Positions 22,877 to 31,257 are shown, counted from the first letter of the stretch. The stretch: 33,491 bases of DNA from Candidatus Coatesiibacteriota bacterium (GCA_016927185.1 JAFGND010000070.1:1-33491), one strand, 5' to 3'. The notes: generated from the letters alone by a model not told the origin. Numbers and translations: made by a program.

Positions 22877-24805
22877 TTATAAATATGAAATCTTTCTTTT
22901 CTTCTGGGTTTCCTTCTTTTCAGTTTCTTCTTCCTCTTTTATTTCCTCACTCTGTAATTCCTTAACAAATTTCTTGAGATCAGTTATAATTCTCTTGCTT
23001 TCTTGTCTGGATAATCCCAGTGAAGGCATTTCACTGATCTCTCTTTTATCAAGATTATCTATATAATCAGATTCTCTTTCCGGGAAAAGCAAATCCTGAA
23101 CCGGTTTTTCTTCCACTACTTCCCTGGCAGGTTGTTTTGCTGGTGTTTCTTTCTCCTCTGCTGAAGTGTCTTCCTCTTTTTTCTCTCTTTGCATTTTTTT
23201 GAGCTGCACGAGATATTTCTTAAGCAGTTTCTCAGTATCCTTGAAATTCTTGTTGGTAGCATAAACTTCTTTCAGTTCCTTTATTGCACTCTTGAGATAC
23301 CCTTTTTGTTCGAAAGCTATTGCAAGCATGTATCTAAGATTTATGCACTGCAAAGGTTCTTTTGCCACCGAGATTCCTCGCTTTAAAGTCACCATTGCTT
23401 TATCAAGTTCTTCCTTTTCAAGGAAAATTTCTCCAATCATTTCATATGCTTTTGTATCATCCCTGTTAGTAAGGATTATCTTTCTGAATTGTGTTATTGC
23501 TTCTTCGTACAAGCCCATATCCTTGTACATTATCCCGAGATCATACATATTATCAGCATCATCAACTGTTTCGCTTGCCTGGAATCCTTCTTTCAGCTCT
23601 TCAACCATGCTTTCCAGTTCAAGCAAATGCTGTATTGTTGCACTTTGTTCTTCAAGTATTGAATCAATCTCATTGAATGTCCTGTCCTTGGCTACAGGAG
23701 AAAAATCATCAAGGATTTCCTTCAGTTTTCCCTTTGAAATCTCTATTTGTTTCTTGCGTTCTTCCTCAAATTTCTGTTTCACCTCATCAGCAGCTTTTCT
23801 CCTTGCATCTGCTTCAGCTTTCTGCCTTGCTTCTTCCCTCTTCCTTCTTTCTTCATCAGCCTTTTTCTTGGCTTCTATCTCAGCTTGTCTTATTGCTTCT
23901 TCTTCGGCTGCTTTCTTCCTGGCTTCCTCAGCTGCTTTTCTTTTTGCATCCTCTTCCGCTTTTCTCCTGGCTTCTGCTTCAGCTTTCTGCCTTGCCTCTT
24001 CCCTCTTCCTTCTTTCCTCATCAGCCTTTTTCTTGGCTTCAATCTCAGCTTGTCTGGTAGCCTCTTCTTCGGCTTTCTTCCTGGATTCTTTTTCAATGCG
24101 TTTCAGTTCTTCTTCCTCTTCTTCCGAAGCTGAAGAAAGACCTTCAAGAATGTTCATCAATTCATCTTCTGATTCATCCTTTGCCTTCTTTACTTCTATC
24201 CCTTTCACAGAATCGGGATCAAGCTCTTTCATTTTCTCAAGGATGTCACCTGCTGCTTCTTCCATGGATAGTTCCTGGAATACAGCCAGACCTTTTTTAT
24301 AGATTGACATTGCTTCATCATATCTCTTGTAAACCTCTAGAAAATGGCTATATTCAAGGTAGCTTTGTAAATCCTGATTGTCCAGTTCAAGCATCTTATC
24401 ATAAAGTTCGAAAATCTCTTCCTTTTTGTCTCTGTTATGTTGAATATACTTCCTGTAATTATCTACTGCTTCCTTGTTGAAACCCTGCTTAGCCAGAAGC
24501 CTTCCCATTATCTTGAAAACATCTGGTTTTGTCTCTTGCCTTAATATCTTCCTGCACATTGCAACAGCATTATTATAAAACTCCTGACTCTCATAAGCTT
24601 CAATCGCCAACAGAAAATAATTAATTGCCAAAGCTTTGTTGTTCAGTTTTATATAAAGATCTCCTATATAGTTCAGATAAGTGGGATCCTGACCATCTAT
24701 CTCAATTATAGCTTTATATTCCTCAATGGCTTTGTTGAAATCTCCTTTCTGCATGAATCTATCTGCATTTTTCTTGAGCTTCTCTACTTTCTTCTTGTTA
24801 CTCAT
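22877..24805 (-). CDS. TPR protein with a repeated Ala/Lys/Glu coiled coil
   Basis: 642 residues. TPR-like helix pairs occupy about residues 17-200 (GDFNKAIEEYKAIIEIDGQDPTYLNYIGDLYIKL starts the first). A charged alanine-rich coiled coil spans about 215-350 and contains an exact-length duplicated segment (DNA copies at 23793-23908 and 23958-24073). A second TPR group lies near 425-540 (NMYDLGIMYKDMGLYEEAITQFRKI, IGEIFLEKEELDKAM). The tail is Lys/Glu-rich. It has no signal peptide or membrane helix, so it is a cytoplasmic scaffold, reminiscent of assembly proteins in pilus or gliding systems. It lies between hutI (19 nt upstream) and the ExeA-like ATPase (14 nt downstream); partnership with the latter is the better guess. 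Specific function unknown. Confidence 0.75.
   Translation of the reverse strand: MSNKKKVEKLKKNADRFMQKGDFNKAIEEYKAIIEIDGQDPTYLNYIGDLYIKLNNKALAINYFLLAIEAYESQEFYNNAVAMCRKILRQETKPDVFKIMGRLLAKQGFNKEAVDNYRKYIQHNRDKKEEIFELYDKMLELDNQDLQSYLEYSHFLEVYKRYDEAMSIYKKGLAVFQELSMEEAAGDILEKMKELDPDSVKGIEVKKAKDESEDELMNILEGLSSASEEEEEELKRIEKESRKKAEEEATRQAEIEAKKKADEERRKREEARQKAEAEARRKAEEDAKRKAAEEARKKAAEEEAIRQAEIEAKKKADEERRKREEARQKAEADARRKAADEVKQKFEEERKKQIEISKGKLKEILDDFSPVAKDRTFNEIDSILEEQSATIQHLLELESMVEELKEGFQASETVDDADNMYDLGIMYKDMGLYEEAITQFRKIILTNRDDTKAYEMIGEIFLEKEELDKAMVTLKRGISVAKEPLQCINLRYMLAIAFEQKGYLKSAIKELKEVYATNKNFKDTEKLLKKYLVQLKKMQREKKEEDTSAEEKETPAKQPAREVVEEKPVQDLLFPERESDYIDNLDKREISEMPSLGLSRQESKRIITDLKKFVKELQSEEIKEEEETEKKETQKKRKISYL
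23793..23908 (-). repeat. Direct repeat copy B in the TPR gene
   Basis: 116 bp nearly identical to 23958-24073, with no indels, coding the same Arg/Lys/Glu/Ala helix segment (EIEAKKKADEERRKREEARQ). The spacing between copies is 165 bp, a multiple of three, so the frame is kept. Confidence 0.85.
23958..24073 (-). repeat. Direct repeat copy A in the TPR gene
   Basis: Partner of the copy at 23793-23908. Differences are mainly at third positions (for example GAT/GAG choices), so the duplication is not brand new. Confidence 0.85.
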
Positions 24806-24824
24806 CTCGCCTCACCTTGGATTA

Positions 24825-26030
24825 TTAAAAAGACACCCATTTCCCTTTTTTCATAACTTTGTCAACTGAATTTATTCCGTAATGATATGAAATATCTCTG
24901 TAATCTTCTGCATTCCATATAATTAAATCAGCTTGCATGCCTGCATCCAGAACTCCTATATTCTCAGCTCCCAAAGCTTTTGCTGCTATCAGGGTTGATG
25001 CAATAAAAGCATCTTCAGGGCTTATTCTCATAGTATTACAAGCAATTGCCTGAACCAGAGAAAAATTTTCGAGGTAGCAACTCCCTGGATTGCAATCTGA
25101 TGCAAGAGCAAAAGTAATTCCATTTTCTTTTAGTTTTCTTGCAGGGGGATAAATACCTAATCCCAATGTAAAACTTGTTGCAGGAAGTAAAACAGGACAG
25201 ATTTTGTATTCCTTCAATATTCTTATTTCATTATCATTTATATAATTCAGGTGATCAGCACTTATTGCTCCTGTTTTTGCTGCTGCTTCAACTCCATGAG
25301 AATTTCCAAGTTCATTTGCATGGATTTTGGGAATGAGACCATATTTTTTCCCTGTTTCCAATATTCTTTCTGATTCTGATTTAGAAAAAACACCATTCTC
25401 ACAGAAAACATCACAGAACTTTGCATATCCCTGTCTTGCCACTTCAGGTATCATTTCTTCTATTACCATGTTTATATAATCCTCCCTTTTATCCTTATAT
25501 TCAGGAGGGATTTCATGTGCACCAAGAAATGTTATGAAAATCTCAATTGGAAGTTCTTCATCAAGATCATGGAGTATTTTTATGAGCCTTAATTCATCTT
25601 CTGTTGTCAGACCATATCCACTTTTTGCCTCTATAGTTGTCGTACCATGAGACATCATTCTCAATAGTCTCTGCCTGGTGCTCTTGTATAGTTCCTCATC
25701 ACTTGCCTGACGTGTCAATCTGACAGTCTTGTTTATTCCTCCACCTGACTTTGCTATATCCATGTAACTGATGCCTTCCAGTCTCATTGAGTATTCATCA
25801 GATCTGTTCCCGGCAAATATAGGATGAGTATGGGGATCAACAAGACCTGGTGTAATAAGCTTTTCTTGAGCATCGAATTCTTCCCATTTCCCCTCAGGCT
25901 TTTTGTCAGATATATAACATATCCTGTCCCCATCTATACCTATGAAGGGATGGTCAAGAATTCTCAACGATGGATTCAAGGAATCTGTTGCAGTTACTGC
26001 AGATTTCACATTAATCAACAGAAGTTTCAT
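24825..26030 (-). CDS. hutI: Imidazolonepropionase (histidine degradation)
   Basis: 401 residues of the amidohydrolase superfamily, usual HutI length. It hydrolyses 4-imidazolone-5-propanoate to N-formimino-L-glutamate, step three of histidine breakdown, in the cytoplasm. Metal ligands are H67 and H69 in DPHTHPIFAGNR, a later His in PKIHANELGNSHG, and Asp in LASDCNPGS. SGGGINKTVRLTR and IEAKSGYGL are HutI hallmarks. No other hut genes (hutH, hutU, ftcD) are nearby. The ATG at 26030 has a poor ribosome site (GTGAAATG). TTGACA on the minus strand lies at 26095-26090. It is the first gene of an apparent operon with the TPR and ExeA-like genes (19 and 14 nt gaps), an odd set that may be chance. 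Confidence 0.93.
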   Translation of the reverse strand: MKLLLINVKSAVTATDSLNPSLRILDHPFIGIDGDRICYISDKKPEGKWEEFDAQEKLITPGLVDPHTHPIFAGNRSDEYSMRLEGISYMDIAKSGGGINKTVRLTRQASDEELYKSTRQRLLRMMSHGTTTIEAKSGYGLTTEDELRLIKILHDLDEELPIEIFITFLGAHEIPPEYKDKREDYINMVIEEMIPEVARQGYAKFCDVFCENGVFSKSESERILETGKKYGLIPKIHANELGNSHGVEAAAKTGAISADHLNYINDNEIRILKEYKICPVLLPATSFTLGLGIYPPARKLKENGITFALASDCNPGSCYLENFSLVQAIACNTMRISPEDAFIASTLIAAKALGAENIGVLDAGMQADLIIWNAEDYRDISYHYGINSVDKVMKKGKWVSF

Positions 26031-26089
26031 ATCATTTCACAAACATTTTTTAATTTTGTAACTCACCTCATTTTAATACTTCTTCTTCT

Positions 26090-26095
26090 TGTCAA
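26090..26095 (-). promoter_or_regulatory. TTGACA box upstream of hutI
   Basis: Minus-strand TTGACA ends 59 nt before the hutI ATG, followed by a purine run and TATTAA 11 nt later. Spacing is not that of a classical promoter. Confidence 0.25.
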
Positions 26096-26277
26096 GACTG
26101 TTATGCAAAAATTCAAATTTTGATCTGCAGTAAATAGAAATGAAATTGCATTCAGTTTTCCCTATACACAAAGCTGATTCATGAACTCTCTGGACTAATA
26201 CCCCTTTTTCTCTTATTATTTAAGCTTGCTTTCAGGATTTTCCAGAAACCTCTTGTTCATTTTAAAATCATTTTATA

Positions 26278-26304
26278 TTGACAGCTTGATAATTTTAATT
26301 GACA
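26278..26304 (+). promoter_or_regulatory. Duplicated TTGACA boxes before the redox operon
   Basis: TTGACAG occurs twice (26278-26284 and 26299-26305), 21 bp apart, each followed by an A+T-rich stretch. The second begins 62 nt before the ATG. Two overlapping promoters or a repeated regulator site, about two helical turns apart, are both possible. Confidence 0.3.
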
Positions 26305-26360
26305 GAATTAATGATAATCTCTGGCTATGTCAATATCATTGAGTAAAAGGGGATTAATAT

Positions 26361-27266
26361 ATGGAGCAAATACTGAGAGAGAAAGTGAAGGAACTGCTGA
26401 AACAAAAGACAATAGATCTTTTCATAGGTTATTCCATTTCGGATCCAGACAAGAATACGTATAAACCTTTTTTCATAACTGATCCAAGGCAGGTAGATAA
26501 ACTGACATATAATTCATATTGCTTCAACAATCTTGCTTTGTATCTTACAAAAGATGAACTGAAAAACAGATACAAGAAAATCGGTTTGCTTTGCAAGGGA
26601 TGTGATGCAAGAGCTGTCATAACATTATGCCAGGAAAATCAAATTGAAAGAGATTCTGTTTATATAATAGCAGTTACCTGTAATGGAGTATACAGAGATA
26701 ATCAGCATTATGAAAAAATCAGCAAGGATAACATAGCAGATAAATGTCCAGGTTGCAAAGTGACAAATCCACCTGCTTCAATTGCTGATGAAATAATTGA
26801 AGATGCAATCAAGGATGACAAGGACAATCCTGTAAACATGCAGAGTCCCATAAGTGTATGGTGGGAAAATTTTGATAAATTGCCAAACGAAACAAAATGG
26901 CTCTATTTCAAGGCCGAATTCGATAAGTGCATTAAATGTTATGCATGCAGGCAAGTATGCCCCTTGTGTTATTGTACAATCTGCATTGCTGACCAGAATT
27001 TACCAAGATTCTTTTCTAAATCCTCTGATGCATCAGGAAATGCAGCATGGAACATAGTCAGGGCATATCATCTGACGGGAAGATGCATTGGCTGCGGTGA
27101 ATGCGAAAGAGTTTGTCCCGTGCGAATACCTTTAATGAAAATAAACAAGAGAATGTCTCAGGCAGTCAAGGAGTTCTTTGACTATGAAGGAGGATTAGAC
27201 AAGGAAGCCCCTCCAGCACTGGTTACTTTCAAGAATGATGATGACGAGAATCTATTTCATGGTTAA
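26361..27266 (+). CDS. Iron-sulfur protein with FrhB/HdrA-like N-terminus (Flx-type module, subunit 1)
   Basis: 301 residues. Residues ~1-150 resemble the Cys-containing N-terminal domain of F420 hydrogenase beta/HdrA-associated proteins (LLCKGCDARAVITLCQEN, AVTCNGV, DKCPGC). Two ferredoxin-type 4Fe-4S sites follow: CIKCYACRQVCPLCYC at about 193-208 and CIGCGECERVCPV near 243-255. The protein is soluble and should pass electrons between the flavin subunit (third gene) and an unseen partner. AAGGGG lies 8 nt before the ATG. It heads a three-gene operon (gaps of 18 and 9 nt). Related subunits occur in FlxABCD-HdrABC and bacterial heterodisulfide-like complexes. Exact homology not certain. Confidence 0.75.
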   Translation: MEQILREKVKELLKQKTIDLFIGYSISDPDKNTYKPFFITDPRQVDKLTYNSYCFNNLALYLTKDELKNRYKKIGLLCKGCDARAVITLCQENQIERDSVYIIAVTCNGVYRDNQHYEKISKDNIADKCPGCKVTNPPASIADEIIEDAIKDDKDNPVNMQSPISVWWENFDKLPNETKWLYFKAEFDKCIKCYACRQVCPLCYCTICIADQNLPRFFSKSSDASGNAAWNIVRAYHLTGRCIGCGECERVCPVRIPLMKINKRMSQAVKEFFDYEGGLDKEAPPALVTFKNDDDENLFHG

Positions 27267-27284
27267 GATAGAAAAGGAAAACAT

Positions 27285-28346
27285 ATGACCGAGTTATTTA
27301 AATTATCCCCATTTGAATTGAATGCATGGATGGATTTATTGATAGCGGCAGGTTATCCGGTTTTTGCACCTGTCTTTGAAGAAGGCACAGATAAGGATAA
27401 CCTTTATTTCAAGAAAATAAAGAAATGGAATGATGCAGATATTGGCAAGCTGAAGACAAAGCGAGGTCCCAAGGAGCTTTTTTTCCCAATCAATGAAGAC
27501 CTGTTCTCTTACAAGTATAATGGAGATGGTTTCACTCTCGAGGATCCGGAAATTGAATATGAACCTTTCATTGTTGCCGGATTGCGCCCTTGTGATACTG
27601 CGGGACTGGATGTAATAGACAAGCTTTTCAGCTGGGACTACAAGGATGAATTTTATCTGAAGAAACGAGAAAAAGCGATTTTAATAGCCTTCACCTGCCC
27701 TTATACTGATTCAAGCTGCTTTTGTACTTCCGTTCTGGGAAAATATCCCTACAAGGATGGAAGTGATATTATGCTGACCCAATTGAAAAGCAAGGATTAC
27801 ATTGTTGAGATATTGACTGAAAAAGGAAAAAAACTCCTCAGTCATTTAAACAAGGTAATTAATCCTGCTTCCAAAGAGGATTTGAAAGAACTTAAAAAAG
27901 AACTTGATAATATTGATAAAAGCATAAAAAAGATAAAAATCGATAAAGTCAAGTCATGGCTTGAAAATAATTTCGAGGATGACTACTGGAAGAATTGTGC
28001 TCTTGAATGTCTGTCTTGCGGGATATGCACATTTGTATGTCCTACTTGTCACTGCTTTGACATTATTGAAGACAGGAATTTAGACAAGATAACAAGAAGG
28101 AGAACATGGGATAGCTGCTCTTTCACTGATTTCACTAGAATGAAAGTACATCAACCAAGACAAGAGCATTTCAGGAGATGGAGACAAAGACTTATGCATA
28201 AATACTATTATTATGTGAACAACTTTGAAGTTATTGCATGCACAGGCTGCGGAAGATGCATTGAAAGCTGTCCTGTAGGAATAAATATAATGACGATGCT
28301 TTCAGAAATTGATGATAAGGGCAAAAAACTGAAAGCAAAAGCTTAA
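27285..28346 (+). CDS. 4Fe-4S protein of HydB/AsrA type (module subunit 2)
   Basis: 353 residues. The N-terminal half has the family pattern of sulfhydrogenase beta (HydB) and anaerobic sulfite reductase A: PKELFFPINEDLFSY, IVAGLRPCDTAGLDVIDKLF, and the Cys cluster CPYTDSSCFCTSVLGK. The C-terminal half holds two 4Fe-4S motifs, CLSCGICTFVCPTCHC and CTGCGRCIESCPVGI. It is an electron-relay subunit between an NAD(P)H-oxidising flavoprotein and a partner. A Lys-rich insert lies at about 195-225. AAAGGA lies 8 nt before the ATG. Related to FlxC of flavin-oxidoreductase/Hdr complexes. No hydrogenase large or small subunit, AsrC or HdrABC is encoded here. Confidence 0.82.
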   Translation: MTELFKLSPFELNAWMDLLIAAGYPVFAPVFEEGTDKDNLYFKKIKKWNDADIGKLKTKRGPKELFFPINEDLFSYKYNGDGFTLEDPEIEYEPFIVAGLRPCDTAGLDVIDKLFSWDYKDEFYLKKREKAILIAFTCPYTDSSCFCTSVLGKYPYKDGSDIMLTQLKSKDYIVEILTEKGKKLLSHLNKVINPASKEDLKELKKELDNIDKSIKKIKIDKVKSWLENNFEDDYWKNCALECLSCGICTFVCPTCHCFDIIEDRNLDKITRRRTWDSCSFTDFTRMKVHQPRQEHFRRWRQRLMHKYYYYVNNFEVIACTGCGRCIESCPVGINIMTMLSEIDDKGKKLKAKA

Positions 28347-28355
28347 CAGGAGAGG

Positions 28356-29192
28356 ATGATGACAAATATTTATAAACCGTTTGTGATGGAAATAATTAAA
28401 AGTTTTCAGGAAACTCCTGATGTAAAAACTTTCAGATTGAAATTCAAGAATGATGAAATAGCAAAGAATTTTTCATTCAAGACTGGTCAATTTGGAGAAT
28501 ATACCGTTTTCGGAGTTGGTGAAACAACATTCTGCATATCTTCATCAGCTTTTCAGAAAGATTATATAGAATGCTCTTTCAAGAAAGTTGGGGAAGTCAC
28601 TACTGCCCTTGAAAGGCTCGACAAAGGCGATGAAATCGGATTCAGGGGACCTTATGGAAACTGGTTCGAGATTGATGAATGGGCTGGAAAAAATCTGGTC
28701 TTTGTTGCCGGGGGAATAGGTCTTGCTCCAATCCGCTCATGCTTTCTTTCATGCCTTGCCCAGCGGGAAAAATACAAGGACATTACAATGATATATGGAG
28801 CCAGATCCGTTAGCGATCTTGTTTATAAAACACAGCTTAATGAGTGGGAGAAGAGAGACGATATAAAAACGATTTATACTGTGGATCCGGGAGGCGAAAA
28901 TAGTTCATGGAAGGGCAAAATAGGTTTCGTGCCAACCATTCTTGAAAAGGCTGATCCAAAGCCAGATAATACAGTTGTTATTACATGCGGTCCACCCATT
29001 ATGATAAAGTTTGTTCTTAAATCCCTGAAGAAAATGAATTTCGAGGATGAACAAATTATTACTACCCTTGAAATGAAAATGAAGTGCGGAATAGGTAAAT
29101 GTGGCAGATGTAATATCGGTCCTTACTATGTCTGTAAACATGGACCGGTATTTTCCATGGCACAAATAAAGGATTTTCCACTGGAGTATTAA
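28356..29192 (+). CDS. FAD/NAD(P)-binding [2Fe-2S] oxidoreductase (HydG/AsrB/FlxA type, module subunit 3)
   Basis: 278 residues of the ferredoxin-NADP reductase superfamily. The FAD domain comes first (VKTFRLKF, FSFKTGQFGEYTVFGVGE, FCISSSAF), then the nucleotide-binding domain with VAGGIGLAPIRS, IYGARSVSDLVYK and TCGPPIMI. The end has the PyrK/HydG cluster CGIGKCGRC...YYVC, which should bind one [2Fe-2S]. It would oxidise NAD(P)H or reduce NAD(P)+ and exchange electrons with the two Fe-S proteins upstream. Tandem ATGs at 28356 and 28359; AGGAG nearby fits the second slightly better. Last gene of the module. Confidence 0.85.
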   Translation: MMTNIYKPFVMEIIKSFQETPDVKTFRLKFKNDEIAKNFSFKTGQFGEYTVFGVGETTFCISSSAFQKDYIECSFKKVGEVTTALERLDKGDEIGFRGPYGNWFEIDEWAGKNLVFVAGGIGLAPIRSCFLSCLAQREKYKDITMIYGARSVSDLVYKTQLNEWEKRDDIKTIYTVDPGGENSSWKGKIGFVPTILEKADPKPDNTVVITCGPPIMIKFVLKSLKKMNFEDEQIITTLEMKMKCGIGKCGRCNIGPYYVCKHGPVFSMAQIKDFPLEY

Positions 29193-29268
29193 ATCCTTTA
29201 ATATATTATCAATTAAGATATTAGTTAATTATATATTATATGTAACTTCAAAAGAATCAAGAAAACCC

Positions 29269-29274
29269 TTGACA
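29269..29274 (+). promoter_or_regulatory. TTGACA box before the DUF4878-like lipoprotein gene
   Basis: TTGACA begins 57 nt before the chosen ATG (29326). TATACA follows after only 10 nt, too close for a standard promoter, a spacing also seen at other TTGACA boxes in the window. Confidence 0.3.
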
Positions 29275-29325
29275 AAACTAGTCTTATACAATTTCTGTAT
29301 CTGCGAAAATCAAGAAAGGAGAAGT

Positions 29326-29988
29326 ATGTTCAAGAATGTTCTGGTTTTGTTTATTGCTATAGCTTTTGTATTGAGTTGTGGTGCCCCGGGACCCAAGGAT
29401 ACTATAGACAAGTTCTTTTCCTTGGCAAAGGAAAAGAAATTGGGTGATGTACAGAAACTTATTTATCAGGAAGATTATCAAATATATACTCAAGTGAAAG
29501 CTAAACTTGATGAACTTAAGGAGCTTGATCCAGGACAGGCAAAAACCGAAAGCGATAAATACGATATTTATGGAAAAATGTTGAAGTCTACAAAATATAA
29601 AATAGCTGAGGAGCCTAAAGAAAAAGATTCAGAATCTACTGTAAAAATAATATTATATCAGAATGATTCTGAAGAGACAATAGATTTGAAGTTGATAAAA
29701 AAAGAGAACAATTGGTTTATAAGACTTGATTCTGACGGAACAATGAAAGATGGAATCAGTCAGCTGGACAGAATAATAACAAATCTAAAGGAACAGAAAG
29801 AAGCAACAACCGCAAATGATTCAACCTCAAAATCAGATACTGAACTGAAAGATACTGAAGATTCTGCAAAAAATAAAGACAACGTCGATAAAAATGTTGA
29901 CAAAAAAGACAGTAAGTCAAAAACTAAAATCAAAAAAGGGAAAACTGCAAAAAAGAAGGCAGTGAAAGCTAAAAAGAAGAAAACTTAA
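29326..29988 (+). CDS. DUF4878-like lipoprotein
   Basis: 220 residues. Lipobox FVLSC after KNVLVLFIAIAFVLSC. The next segment (GPKDTIDKFFSLAKEKKLGDVQKLIY) is typical of NTF2-like DUF4878 lipoproteins, ending in KKENNWFIRLD. The tail from about residue 165 is low complexity, rich in Lys, Asp, Thr and Ser, and probably disordered; it may bind a negatively charged surface. Start at 29326 because AAAGGAG lies 4-5 nt upstream and the lipoprotein signal follows. A frame from TTG 29269 would begin on the TTGACA box. It lies between the redox module and the protease array, likely its own transcript. Function unknown. Confidence 0.7.
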   Translation: MFKNVLVLFIAIAFVLSCGAPGPKDTIDKFFSLAKEKKLGDVQKLIYQEDYQIYTQVKAKLDELKELDPGQAKTESDKYDIYGKMLKSTKYKIAEEPKEKDSESTVKIILYQNDSEETIDLKLIKKENNWFIRLDSDGTMKDGISQLDRIITNLKEQKEATTANDSTSKSDTELKDTEDSAKNKDNVDKNVDKKDSKSKTKIKKGKTAKKKAVKAKKKKT

Positions 29989-30044
29989 TTAGAAGCTGCT
30001 TTCAAAGCAATAGTTAATGCTATTTGATCTTTAAGGGAGATATT

Positions 30045-31247
30045 TTGAAGACTCCACTTATACTTTGTTTTGTGCTTATCACTATAGGTTTTCTTAACTC
30101 CTCTCCTCCTTCCCTGGAACATGTAAGAAATGAGATAAAAGCAAGGAATCTCGAATGGTTTGCATCAGAAACATATAATTCAAAACTTCCATATGGTCTT
30201 GCAGGATTGAACTTGATGCATCTAAAAACCGAAAATCCTGGGGATGCCAATGTCAATTTCCTGTCTCATAATAATGATAAAAAACCAGTTTCTTTTTCTT
30301 GGAGAGATTATAAGGGCAGAGACTGGGTTACAAGTATCAAGAATCAAGGACAATGCGGTTCTTGCTGGGCATTTGCTGCATTAGCTGCCTGGGAAGTATC
30401 AATCAGAGTAGCTTATTCAAACCCTGATGAACAAATTGATTTAAGTGAGCAATTTCTTGTTTCTGATTGTTTCAAAGATGGAGATTGTAATGGTTGCTGG
30501 CCAAGTGCATTATATAAATTCCTGAAGAGCGAAGGCTGCATTGATGAAGCATGCTGGGTATACAGAGGAAGGAATACCCCATGTTACGGTCAATGCGAAG
30601 AATGGAATAGCAAGAAGCTTCTTCTCCGGGATTATAAATCAATCCTGAATAATAATGAAGCAGTGAAACAAGCAATAACAGTATCCCCTGTATCAACTAT
30701 AATGCAAGTATATGAGGATTTCTATTATTACTACAAATCAGGGATTTACAAGTATTCAATTGGAGAATCAATGGGACTTCATGCGATTACTATTATTGGA
30801 TATAATGATAACAACAATAATGGGTATTGGTACTGCAAGAATAGCTGGGGAGAGAATTGGGGAGAAGATGGTTTTTTCAAGATAGCATATAATCAGGCAA
30901 GAATTCCGTATCCAAATCAGACCCATCTTCCAATAGCTTTCTTCCAGGGTTTTGGAAATCCTGCAAAGACTGCAAAAGAAGTACCAAGAAAAAAAGAACT
31001 TCTTGTTACCCCAAATCCCTTTCTTGACAAAATTGACATCTGGTTTTATATTATGGAGAAAGGAAATATAGAAATCTCCATTTTTGACATTAATGGAAGA
31101 AAAATAAGAACTATTATCAAGGGCTATCATCAACCCGGAAGTTATTATTATAAGCAGAATAACATGAAAGAAAAACAGGGAATTTACTATATTGCCTTGA
31201 TCGGGAAAACTTATAAGATTATTACAAAACTTGTGAAAATAAACTAA
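30045..31247 (+). CDS. Secreted papain-family (C1) protease with T9SS domain, copy 1
   Basis: 400 residues. Signal peptide to about residue 20, then a propeptide with the array's shared pattern (LEHVRNEIKARNLEWFASET). The papain domain has oxyanion Gln101 and nucleophile Cys107 in NQGQCGSCWAF, His246 in GLHAITIIGY and Asn266 in NSWGENWGEDGF. Many extra cysteines suggest disulfides outside the cell. The last ~80 residues are a Por/T9SS type A sorting domain (TPNPFLDKI, IFDINGRKI, GIYYIAL). Start at TTG 30045, because GGGAG lies 5 nt upstream; the frame opens earlier at 30024 without such a site. Secreted peptide digestion is likely. Ten nt separate it from copy 2. Confidence 0.88.
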   Translation: MKTPLILCFVLITIGFLNSSPPSLEHVRNEIKARNLEWFASETYNSKLPYGLAGLNLMHLKTENPGDANVNFLSHNNDKKPVSFSWRDYKGRDWVTSIKNQGQCGSCWAFAALAAWEVSIRVAYSNPDEQIDLSEQFLVSDCFKDGDCNGCWPSALYKFLKSEGCIDEACWVYRGRNTPCYGQCEEWNSKKLLLRDYKSILNNNEAVKQAITVSPVSTIMQVYEDFYYYYKSGIYKYSIGESMGLHAITIIGYNDNNNNGYWYCKNSWGENWGEDGFFKIAYNQARIPYPNQTHLPIAFFQGFGNPAKTAKEVPRKKELLVTPNPFLDKIDIWFYIMEKGNIEISIFDINGRKIRTIIKGYHQPGSYYYKQNNMKEKQGIYYIALIGKTYKIITKLVKIN

Positions 31248-31257
31248 GGAGGATGTT

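Larger units (their letters stand above)
26031..26360. other. 330-bp divergent intergenic region
   Basis: Between hutI and the redox genes. It carries the hutI TTGACA box and two plus-strand TTGACA boxes (26278-26283 and 26299-26304). Between these, a minus-strand frame at 26073-26219 is open for 48 codons but lacks a good start and ribosome site; its translation looks coding-like (EKGVLVQRVHESALCIGKTE). It may be a gene remnant or a copy of a dispersed repeat. No RNA gene recognised. Confidence 0.5.

Noticed and set aside
23292-24302. Long plus-strand Ser/Phe/Leu-rich open frames opposite the TPR gene
   Set aside because: They are the antisense of the Lys/Glu/Ala coiled coil; composition is extreme and no ribosome site or family feature is present.
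29193-29268. A+T-only inverted repeat after the redox operon as a terminator
   Set aside because: TAATATATTA...ATATATTA-type pairings are all A-T and expected by chance; no stable stem with a T run.
29269-29325. Extended lipoprotein start at TTG 29269
   Set aside because: This TTG is part of a TTGACA promoter-like box; the ribosome site and lipobox fit the ATG at 29326.
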